Part shown: in pieces, positions 55,198 through 62,197 of the stretch | Layout of the letters: every line of letters begins with the position of its first letter | How positions within the stretch are numbered: the first letter of the stretch is position 1 | Translations under genes and position numbers: made by a program | NCBI GenBank assembly: GCA_002390845.1 | Contig: DGQT01000068.1 | Coordinates: 1 to 64,000 of the forward strand | From: Chitinophagaceae bacterium UBA4407 | GTDB taxonomy: Bacteria > Bacteroidota > Bacteroidia > Chitinophagales > Chitinophagaceae | DNA length: 64,000 nucleotides | Direction of reading: 5' to 3' | Notes under the pieces: generated by a model | Told to the model about the DNA's origin: nothing | Seen by the model: only the letters and a program-made list of their open reading frames with translations | Databases searched by the model: none

Positions 55198-55455
55198 ATG
55201 AGTGTAGTTACGTTTATTAATACGAGTTTATCGAATGCTAAAGAATTAAGGTGTGAATCTTGTGGTGAGGTAATTGCCAAATTTGAGAATGATGAAATGA
55301 TTCCTTCAGCAGAAGAATGTTATAAAAATGGCAATGTCCCGGTTCCAAATCTTGGTTGGTTTTGTTCACAGGAATGCGCAAATAAATTTGAGAAAAATAA
55401 TAAAGTAAAATTTCAAAGAACGGAAAAAGGATTGATAGATTATTATAATAAATAG
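55198..55455 (+). CDS. Small zinc-ribbon-like protein, unknown function
   Basis: 85 residues. Two cysteine pairs, CESCG (C19, C22) and FCSQEC (C56, C60), could hold one zinc ion in a treble-clef or ribbon fold. The C-terminal half is basic (KFEKNNKVKFQRTEKGLIDY). It interrupts the rhamnose cluster and lies between an L and an R arm, so it may be a passenger rather than a rhamnose gene. Not recognised as a named family. Confidence 0.7.
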   Translation: MSVVTFINTSLSNAKELRCESCGEVIAKFENDEMIPSAEECYKNGNVPVPNLGWFCSQECANKFEKNNKVKFQRTEKGLIDYYNK

Positions 55456-55487
55456 GAAGTGCTAATCTGCTTTAACAGAACAGAGTT

Positions 55488-55530
55488 CCGAACGCACAAG
55501 TGAGTGACACAACAGGTGATGACCAAAGAA
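55488..55530 (-). repeat. Dispersed element, R half-arm (variant core)
   Basis: GCACAAGTGAGTGACACAAC at 55494-55513, then AGGTGATGACC. It carries the same GTGAGTGACACAAC variant as the arms at 7222 and 50454. Confidence 0.8.
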
Positions 55531-55570
55531 CAAAAAGATCGTCAACAAAAAAATATTATTATTATTAGTT

Positions 55571-57691
55571 ATGAGCACAGCATCAACACAATTCAAACAC
55601 GTTTCATATTTGTGGGACGAAGCAAAAGCAGCAGAACTTGCAGGCGACGAAGTAGCCTTATTGGTATATCGTTCAAATTTATTAGGCGCAGATTTACGCT
55701 TAACAAATTATGGCGGGGGCAATACATCCTGTAAAGCAATGGCTAGAGATCCGTTGACAGGAACAGACAAAGAAGTGATGTGGGTAAAAGGTAGTGGCGG
55801 CGATCTTGGCACCATGAAACGCAACGGCCTTGCTGCCTTACACATGGACCGTTTGCTGAACTTAAAAAATATTTATCGTGGACTTGAGTTTGAAGATGAG
55901 ATGGTGGAATTATTCAATCATTGCATCTACGATCTTGCATCAAAAGCGCCATCAATTGATACGGCTTTGCATGGCTTTCTGCCTTTCAAACATATAGATC
56001 ATTTACATCCCGATGCAGCCATTGCAATTGCGGCTGCAAAAGACGGCAAACAGATAACCCAGGAATTATTTGGTGGAACAATCGGTTGGGTAAAATGGCA
56101 GAAGCCGGGTTTTGAACTCGGGCTAATGCTTAAACAATGCCTCGATGAAAATCCCGGCATCCGTGGCATTATGCTTGGCTCCCATGGTTTGTTTACATGG
56201 GGCGATACAGCTTACGAAAGCTATATCAACACACTCGAAGTAATTGAAACCTGTGCCCAATATTTAGAAGATAATTATGGTAAGAAAGGCCCCGTTTTCG
56301 GCGGACAAAAAATTGAATCTCTTCCCAAAGAAGAAAGGCTTGCAAAGGCTGCAACACTTGCGCCGATTTTACGTGGTTTCTGCTCTTCGCAAACAAAGAT
56401 GATCGGTCATTTTACAGATGATGATCGAGTATTGCAATTCATCAACTCTAACGATCTTGACCGTTTGGCTCCACTTGGCACAAGCTGCCCGGATCATTTT
56501 TTAAGAACAAAAATTTCTCCGCTGGTGTTAAATCTTTCAACAGATGAAGATGTAACAAACACGGCTGCTATAAAAGAAAAAATTGCGCCTCTATTTGAAG
56601 CATATCGTAAAATGTATGCAGAATATTACAACAGTTGCAAACATCCAAACAGTCCGGCCATTCGTGATGCAAACCCTGTGATCATTTTATATCCCGGTGT
56701 TGGTATGTTCAGTTTTGCAAAAGACAAACAAACCACAAGAGTGGCAAGCGAATTTTATATCAATGCCATTAATGTAATGCGTGGTGCGGAAGCCGTGAGT
56801 GAATACACTTCATTGCCAAGACAGGAAGCATTCAACATAGAATACTGGTTGCTTGAAGAAGCTAAGTTACAACGCATGCCTAAACCAAAATCATTGAGTG
56901 GCAGAATAGCACTTATTACAGGCAGCGCCGGCGGCATTGGTAAAGCCATTGCAAAGAAGTTTGCATCCGAAGGTGCCTGTGTTATTATCAATGATATTAA
57001 TGAAGAGCGCATGCAGGGCGCAATGGAAGAATTTCAAACACTTTTTGGCCGCGATACTGCTGCATCAACTTTGCTTGATGTTACGGATAATACTTCAATA
57101 GAAAAAGCATTTACAAATGCAGCTTTAGCTTTTGGCGGTGTTGATATTATTGTAAACAACGCAGGCATCAGCATTTCAAAATCTATTACAGATCATTCAA
57201 TAGAAGATTGGGATAAGCTCTATGACATATTGGTGAAAGGCCAGTTCCTTGTTTCAAAGCTTGGTGTTGAAATAATGCGCAAACAAAATATTGGCGGCGA
57301 TATTATAAATATTGTTTCTAAAAATTCTGTGGTGTCTGGCCCAAACAATGCAGGCTATGGTTCTGCGAAAGCTGCACAGGCACATCTTTCAAGATTGCTG
57401 GCTGCAGAACTTGGCGGCGATAAAATTCGTGTGAATAGTGTAAACCCAGATGCGGTAATTGCCGACAGCAATATCTGGGCCGGTGGCTGGGCCGAAGGCC
57501 GCGCAAAAGCTTACGGCATCACGGTTGCAGAGTTGCCAGCGTATTATGCAAAACGCACATTGCTCAACGAAACAATTTTGCCTCATGATATTGCCAATGC
57601 ATGTTATGCTTTCGTTGGTGGCTTATTAAATAAATCAACTGGCAATACGTTAAATGTAGATGGCGGTGTAGCAATGGGGTTTTTGAGATAA
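55571..57691 (+). CDS. rhaEW: Bifunctional rhamnulose-1-phosphate aldolase/lactaldehyde dehydrogenase
   Basis: 706 residues, the usual length. N-terminal class II aldolase domain (about 1-430; NYGGGNTSCKAM, LGSHGLFTWGDTAYESY) with metal-ligand histidines near HIDHLHPDAAIA. C-terminal short-chain dehydrogenase (about 440-706) with NAD site TGSAGGIGKAIA (about 450) and YGSAKAA (about 597; Tyr and Lys catalytic). It splits L-rhamnulose-1-phosphate into dihydroxyacetone phosphate and L-lactaldehyde and oxidises the latter. The same gene order with rhaM, rhaI and rhaB follows. Confidence 0.93.
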   Translation: MSTASTQFKHVSYLWDEAKAAELAGDEVALLVYRSNLLGADLRLTNYGGGNTSCKAMARDPLTGTDKEVMWVKGSGGDLGTMKRNGLAALHMDRLLNLKNIYRGLEFEDEMVELFNHCIYDLASKAPSIDTALHGFLPFKHIDHLHPDAAIAIAAAKDGKQITQELFGGTIGWVKWQKPGFELGLMLKQCLDENPGIRGIMLGSHGLFTWGDTAYESYINTLEVIETCAQYLEDNYGKKGPVFGGQKIESLPKEERLAKAATLAPILRGFCSSQTKMIGHFTDDDRVLQFINSNDLDRLAPLGTSCPDHFLRTKISPLVLNLSTDEDVTNTAAIKEKIAPLFEAYRKMYAEYYNSCKHPNSPAIRDANPVIILYPGVGMFSFAKDKQTTRVASEFYINAINVMRGAEAVSEYTSLPRQEAFNIEYWLLEEAKLQRMPKPKSLSGRIALITGSAGGIGKAIAKKFASEGACVIINDINEERMQGAMEEFQTLFGRDTAASTLLDVTDNTSIEKAFTNAALAFGGVDIIVNNAGISISKSITDHSIEDWDKLYDILVKGQFLVSKLGVEIMRKQNIGGDIINIVSKNSVVSGPNNAGYGSAKAAQAHLSRLLAAELGGDKIRVNSVNPDAVIADSNIWAGGWAEGRAKAYGITVAELPAYYAKRTLLNETILPHDIANACYAFVGGLLNKSTGNTLNVDGGVAMGFLR

Positions 57692-57740
57692 TGTCTGAAC
57701 GGGAATTTGGAAGGATTTAATGGATTAAGAGAAATTTTTT

Positions 57741-57800
57741 TGAGCCAGGCTTTGAAGTTCTTTGTTGATCGTTCCTTGCGTCGCACACTTGTACAGATGA
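57741..57800 (+). repeat. Dispersed element, L half-arm
   Basis: AATTTTTTTGAGCCAGGC (57733-57750), TTGTTGATCGTTCC, core TTGCGTCGCACACTTGTAC at 57776-57794. The next arm is another L (61897). Confidence 0.87.
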
Positions 57801-57922
57801 AGCAAGAAGCAGCAAAGCGAAAAACAGAAAACAAAATTTTAAGCAAGATTGATATTTAGAACGATGCTGAATAAAGTTCTAAAGTAATTCACTACAGTAG
57901 TGCAAAAGATCATTAGCGAACA

Positions 57923-57997
57923 AAGAAAGAAAAGTGCTGTATATCTTTTCTTTCTTGACTTTTTTTGTTACTTTTTTGTGTCAAGACAAAAAAGTAA
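57923..57997 (+). promoter_or_regulatory. Two adjacent perfect hairpins in the rhaM leader
   Basis: AAGAAAGAAAAG (57923-57934) pairs with CTTTTCTTTCTT (57945-57956). TTACTTTTTTGT (57968-57979) pairs with ACAAAAAAGTAA (57986-57997) around GTCAAG. The second stem ends 9 bases before the rhaM start and could affect ribosome entry or stop transcription read-through from rhaEW. It is the only feature in the 315-base gap apart from the L arm. Confidence 0.65.
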
Positions 57998-58006
57998 ATA
58001 ACCAGT

Positions 58007-58321
58007 ATGCAACGCGTAGCATTCAAAATGAAACTCTTTAAAGGTTGCGAAGCCGAATACAAACGCAGGCACGATGCATTGTGGCCAGAATTACAATCAC
58101 TACTTAAACAAGCGGGCATAAAAGATTATTCTATTTTTCTTGATGAGGAAACAAATGATTTGTTCGGTTATCTTACTATTGATGATGCAACTGAACTAAA
58201 CGAATTGCCAAAGCAGCCTGTAATGCAAAAGTGGTGGGCTTATATGAAAGACATCATGGAAACAAATGAAGATAATTCCCCCTTGAACACATCCTTAAAA
58301 GAAGTCTTTTATTTACCATAA
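58007..58321 (+). CDS. rhaM: L-rhamnose mutarotase
   Basis: 104 residues, full length. MQRVAFKMKLFKGCEAEYKR and RHDALWPEL are the family signature, with the catalytic histidine in YKRRHDALWP, and KWWAYMKDIM near the end. It interconverts alpha- and beta-L-rhamnose so that the isomerase gets its preferred anomer. rhaI begins 10 bases later. Confidence 0.95.
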   Translation: MQRVAFKMKLFKGCEAEYKRRHDALWPELQSLLKQAGIKDYSIFLDEETNDLFGYLTIDDATELNELPKQPVMQKWWAYMKDIMETNEDNSPLNTSLKEVFYLP

Positions 58322-58331
58322 ATTGATCGCC

Positions 58332-59606
58332 ATGCATATTGAAAAATATAAACTCGAAGAACACAATCATTCGCTGCAGAAAGAGCACCATCGCAGGTTT
58401 GATTTTATTGCTGCAGACACAAAAGATGTAGATGGTTTGCTGCAAAAACTCATCGATTTTCAGGTGGCAATACCAAGCTGGGCGCTGGGTACAGGCGGTA
58501 CGAGGTTTGGCCGTTTTCCCGGTGGTGGTGAACCACGCAACCTCGAAGAAAAAATTGAAGACATCGGTTTGCTGCATGCACTCAACAGATCGAGCGGTGC
58601 CATCTCTTTACATATTCCATGGGATATACCGGGGAATGCATCACACATAAAAGCACTCGCTGTACAACATGGTTTAAAGTTCGATGCCATGAACTCCAAT
58701 ACGTTTCAGGACCAGCCCGGGCAGGAATTGAGTTACAAATATGGTTCATTGCACAATGTAAATAGAGCTATTCGTAAACAGGCAATTGAGCACAATATTG
58801 AAGTAATCAAATATGGTATTGAATTAGGTTCTGAATCACTCACTGTTTGGTTAAGTGATGGCAGTTGCTTTCCCGGACAATTGAATTTTAGAAAGGCATT
58901 TCAAAATACATTGGAAAGCCTGCAGGAAATATATTCGGCGTTGCCGGGTGACTGGAAAATGTTTTTAGAATACAAAGCCTTTGAACCCAATTTTTATTCC
59001 ACAACCGTTGGCGACTGGGGCCAGTCATTCACCTATGTAAATAAGCTTGGACCTAAAGCATATACATTGGTTGATCTTGGTCATCATTTACCCAATGCAA
59101 ACATTGAGCAAATCGTTGCATTGTTATTGATGGAAGGCAAACTTGGTGGCTTCCATTTCAATGATAGCAAATACGGTGATGATGATTTGACTGTTGGTAG
59201 TATTAAACCTTATCAGTTGTTTTTAATTTTTAATGAACTGATAGAAGGCATGGATGCAAAGGGTATGAACCATGCAACCGATATGGGATGGATGATAGAC
59301 GCAAGTCATAATGTAAAAGATCCGCTGGAAGATCTGTTGCAATCAGTAGAGGCAATTATGATCACTTATGCACAGGCATTGCTGGTTGACAGGGAAAGAT
59401 TAACTGAAGCACAAAACAATAATGATGTTGTTACCGCACAGGAAATATTGCAGCAAGCGTTTCGCACGGATACAAGACCATTGGTTGCAGAAGCGAGGTT
59501 AAAAAGTGGTGGGGCTTTGAATCCGTTGGAAATGTACAGGAGTGGAAAAGTGAGAGAAAATTTAATTGCTGAAAGAGGAAGTAAAACAATTGCCACGGGT
59601 TTGTAA
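58332..59606 (+). CDS. rhaI: L-rhamnose isomerase (TIM barrel type)
   Basis: The ATG at 58332 (MHIEKYKLEEHNHSLQKEHH) is preferred to a TTG at 58323; 424 residues. It is of the rhaI type (Pseudomonas/Bacteroidota) rather than E. coli RhaA. Metal-ligand residues are visible in MFLEYKAFEPNFYSTT, VDLGHHLPNANIEQ and GGFHFNDSKYGDDD. It converts L-rhamnose to L-rhamnulose. It overlaps rhaB by one base (TAATG), implying coupled translation. Confidence 0.93.
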   Translation: MHIEKYKLEEHNHSLQKEHHRRFDFIAADTKDVDGLLQKLIDFQVAIPSWALGTGGTRFGRFPGGGEPRNLEEKIEDIGLLHALNRSSGAISLHIPWDIPGNASHIKALAVQHGLKFDAMNSNTFQDQPGQELSYKYGSLHNVNRAIRKQAIEHNIEVIKYGIELGSESLTVWLSDGSCFPGQLNFRKAFQNTLESLQEIYSALPGDWKMFLEYKAFEPNFYSTTVGDWGQSFTYVNKLGPKAYTLVDLGHHLPNANIEQIVALLLMEGKLGGFHFNDSKYGDDDLTVGSIKPYQLFLIFNELIEGMDAKGMNHATDMGWMIDASHNVKDPLEDLLQSVEAIMITYAQALLVDRERLTEAQNNNDVVTAQEILQQAFRTDTRPLVAEARLKSGGALNPLEMYRSGKVRENLIAERGSKTIATGL

Positions 59607-60976
59607 TGAAAAAGACAAAGGTTATAGCAATCTTCGATGTTGGTAAAACCAATAAAAAATTATTACTGTTTGACGAACAGTATAAACTGGTGCATGAAGT
59701 AAGCAAGCAGTTTGAAGAAACCGTTGATGAAGATGGTTTTCCCTGTGAAGATGTGCATGCTTTAACACAATGGATAAAGGATTCTTTTGACGCAATAACA
59801 AATGATGCAAACTTCCATGTGCGTGCTATAAATTTCTCCGCTTACGGCGCAAGTTTTGTATACTTAGATAGTGATCTGAATGTTTGTCTTCCGTTATATA
59901 ATTACCTGAAACCTTACTCACCTGGATTGCAGCAACAATTCTATGATACTTATGGTGGGGAGCGTTTGGTGGCTAAGCAAACTGCATCACCTGTGTTGGG
60001 GAATTTGAATTCCGGCATGCAGTTATATCGTTTAAAATATGAAAAGCCTGAAGCTTTTGCAGCCATAAAACATGCATTGCATTTGCCCCAGTATCTCAGC
60101 TTTATCCTTTCGGCTAAATTGAACTCAGATATTACAAGTATTGGATGCCATACCAATCTCTGGAATTTTCAAAACAATAAATACCACAAGTGGGTAGAAC
60201 TGGAAAATATTCTGCCTAAACTGCCCCCGATATTGGGTTGTGAGGCGATTGCAGGTTATGCAAATGAAAGGATTCCCGTTGGTGTAGGTTTGCACGACAG
60301 CTCTTCTGCGTTAATACCGTACTTCGCAGCATTTCAGGAACCTTTTGTTTTATTATCAACAGGAACATGGTGTATCAGTATGAATCCTTTTAACCATACA
60401 CCGCTCAGCGATGATGAACTGCAACAGGATTGTCTTTGTTACCTTTCTTATAAAATAAACCCTGTTAAAGCTTCACGGTTGTTTGCCGGGTATGAACATG
60501 AGCTGCAAACAAAAAGACTGTCGGAGCATTTTAATAAACCGCTTAACTATTTTGCCACGGTTTTATACAATGTTGAAATATTAAACAACCTGCAACTCAG
60601 TAACCCTGCAAAGGTTAATGCAAGCAGTGGCGCAATGGTTCATAACTCTGATTTTGCTGAAAGAGATTTAAACACCTTTGCCAGTTATGAAAAAGCGTAT
60701 CATCAACTGATAGCAAATATAATAATGCAGCAGATAAAATCTACAAGACTGGTATTAACCGGTTCGCCTGTAAAAAGAATTTTTGTAGATGGCGGCTTTA
60801 GTAAGAACTCCATTTATATGCACCTGCTCGCTGAAGCCTTTACTGGCATTGAAGTGTACGCCGCAACTGTGGCACAGGCTTCTGCTTTAGGCGCGGCATT
60901 GGTTATGCACCAGCATTGGAACAGTAAACCATTGCCGGCAGATATTATTGAATTGAAATTATATAAAGGGCTATAA
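59606..60976 (+). CDS. rhaB: Rhamnulokinase (FGGY family)
   Basis: 456 residues. FGGY layout: N-terminal AIFDVGKTNKKLLLFDEQ, substrate region VGLHDSSSALIPYF, ATP site around LLSTGTWCISMNPF, and the C-terminal KRIFVDGGFSKNSIYMHLLA signature. It phosphorylates L-rhamnulose at C1. The strong position evidence (rhaM-rhaI-rhaB) separates it from other FGGY kinases. Confidence 0.92.
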   Translation: MKKTKVIAIFDVGKTNKKLLLFDEQYKLVHEVSKQFEETVDEDGFPCEDVHALTQWIKDSFDAITNDANFHVRAINFSAYGASFVYLDSDLNVCLPLYNYLKPYSPGLQQQFYDTYGGERLVAKQTASPVLGNLNSGMQLYRLKYEKPEAFAAIKHALHLPQYLSFILSAKLNSDITSIGCHTNLWNFQNNKYHKWVELENILPKLPPILGCEAIAGYANERIPVGVGLHDSSSALIPYFAAFQEPFVLLSTGTWCISMNPFNHTPLSDDELQQDCLCYLSYKINPVKASRLFAGYEHELQTKRLSEHFNKPLNYFATVLYNVEILNNLQLSNPAKVNASSGAMVHNSDFAERDLNTFASYEKAYHQLIANIIMQQIKSTRLVLTGSPVKRIFVDGGFSKNSIYMHLLAEAFTGIEVYAATVAQASALGAALVMHQHWNSKPLPADIIELKLYKGL

Positions 60977-61048
60977 ATTTATTTTATCATGCAAAACTCC
61001 ATTTCTAAACCTTGCGCCTCAAGCACAGAAATAAATTATCTTTCCATC

Positions 61049-61837
61049 ATGAAATACTTAATTGTTATCCTCATTACAAGCGTCACCATTTCAGCAAATG
61101 CTCAATACAATGGTAAATGGAAACAACTTTTCAACGGCAAGAATCTTAAAGACTGGAATGTTAAGATCAGCGGCCACGATTACAACGATAATTTTGGAAA
61201 TACTTTTCGAGTAGAAGATGGCTTGCTTAAAGTAAGTTATGATGCTTACGATTCGTTTAATGAGCAGTTCGGCCATATCTTTTATAAAACACCTTACTCC
61301 TATTACCTTATTGGCGTAGAATACAGGTTTGTTGGTAAGCAGGCAAAAGATGGTCCCGAATGGGCCTTTAAAAACAGCGGTATTATGATCCATTGTCAGC
61401 CACCATCTACCATGCTAAAGAACCAGGATTTTCCTATCTCTATAGAAGTGCAATTGTTGGGTGGAGATTCAACAGGACAAAGACCCACCTGCAATCTCTG
61501 TACGCCGGGTACCAATGTTGAAATGGATGGAAAGTTATTTACACCCCATTGCATTAATTCATCTTCCCCAACTTTTCGCGGTGATGAATGGGTGCGTGCA
61601 GAAGTGCTGGTGCTGGGCGATTCTATTATAAAACATATCGTAAACGGCGATACTGTTTTAACTTACAACAAGCCACAAATTGGCGGCGGCGTAGTAAGCA
61701 ACTACGACCCGGCTTTTAAAAAAGACGGACAACTATTATCATCCGGTTATATATCGCTGCAAAGCGAAAGCCATCCAATAGAATTTAGAAAAGTGGAAAT
61801 TATGGACCTCTCAAAATACTACAGGAAAAAGCAATAA
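61049..61837 (+). CDS. Secreted DUF1080 (3-keto-disaccharide hydrolase-like) protein
   Basis: The start at 61049 (MKYLIVILITSVTISANAQ) gives a signal peptide and 262 residues; the frame opens at 60989. One concanavalin-like beta sandwich: GKWKQLFNGKNLKDWNVKIS, GIMIHCQPPSTM, SIEVQLLGG and the YISLQSESHPIEFRKVEI end. DUF1080 domains occur in sugar-degradation loci, and some hydrolyse 3-keto-glycosides. Its place directly after rhaB suggests action on rhamnose-containing glycans. It is the last gene of the cluster on this strand. Confidence 0.87.
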   Translation: MKYLIVILITSVTISANAQYNGKWKQLFNGKNLKDWNVKISGHDYNDNFGNTFRVEDGLLKVSYDAYDSFNEQFGHIFYKTPYSYYLIGVEYRFVGKQAKDGPEWAFKNSGIMIHCQPPSTMLKNQDFPISIEVQLLGGDSTGQRPTCNLCTPGTNVEMDGKLFTPHCINSSSPTFRGDEWVRAEVLVLGDSIIKHIVNGDTVLTYNKPQIGGGVVSNYDPAFKKDGQLLSSGYISLQSESHPIEFRKVEIMDLSKYYRKKQ

Positions 61838-61889
61838 ATTCCGGTATTAACTGCAGGCATTTTAACTGATCAGCAAATAATAATTTTTA

Positions 61890-62192
61890 AATTTTTGAGC
61901 CAGGCATTGGTTCTTTGGGCATCGCCTGTTGCCACGCTCGGTTCACAGTTCCTCTTTCATGGCATCTGTCAAAAGCGTGGCATTCCGAAAGCTTTCGGAA
62001 CCCGACGAGGAGCGTAGCGACGGAACCCGGGGGCGCACACTTGTACGTTCGTAACAGAGGGCAGCAAGCTTCCTCCGCAACCAGGTTGTACAATATAAAA
62101 CCAGGTTGAATGGCAGCCTAAAGTTCATGTCTATTCTTGCGTACAAGAGTGCGACGCAACGATGCTTAATGCATATTCAATAGCCGGGCTCA
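61890..62192. repeat. Dispersed element, paired copy with a 101-base insert in the L core
   Basis: GAGCCAGGC at 61897-61905, GTTGC at 61928-61932, insert to about 62033, then CGCACACTTGTACGTTCG (62034-62051). R core GTACAAGAGTGCGACGCAAC at 62141-62160, outer AGCCGGGCTCA at 62182-62192. It fills the 360-base gap between converging genes. Confidence 0.88.
61933..62033. repeat. Nested repeat CACGCTCGGTTCACAGTTCC family
   Basis: The insert starts CACGCTCGGTTCACAGTTCC, includes CAAAAGCGTGGCATTCCGAA (complementary to its own start) and ends CCCGACGAGGAGCGTAGCGA with a GGAACCCGGGGG tail. The same start is inserted at the same core position at 22851, and the same CCCGACGAG/GCGAAGCGGAAC/CGGGG tail is inserted at 33870. 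Confidence 0.75.
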
Positions 62193-62197
62193 TAGAA

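Noticed and set aside
1..62192. CRISPR array suggested by a repeated 20-base sequence
   Set aside because: Copies are kilobases apart, occur in both orientations as inverted pairs and have no regular spacers; there are no cas genes.
1..62192. Element arms as simple intrinsic terminators
   Set aside because: The T-run lies on the outer side before the GC arm of L, not after the hairpin in the direction of read-through, so the usual hairpin plus U-tract order is missing in most copies.
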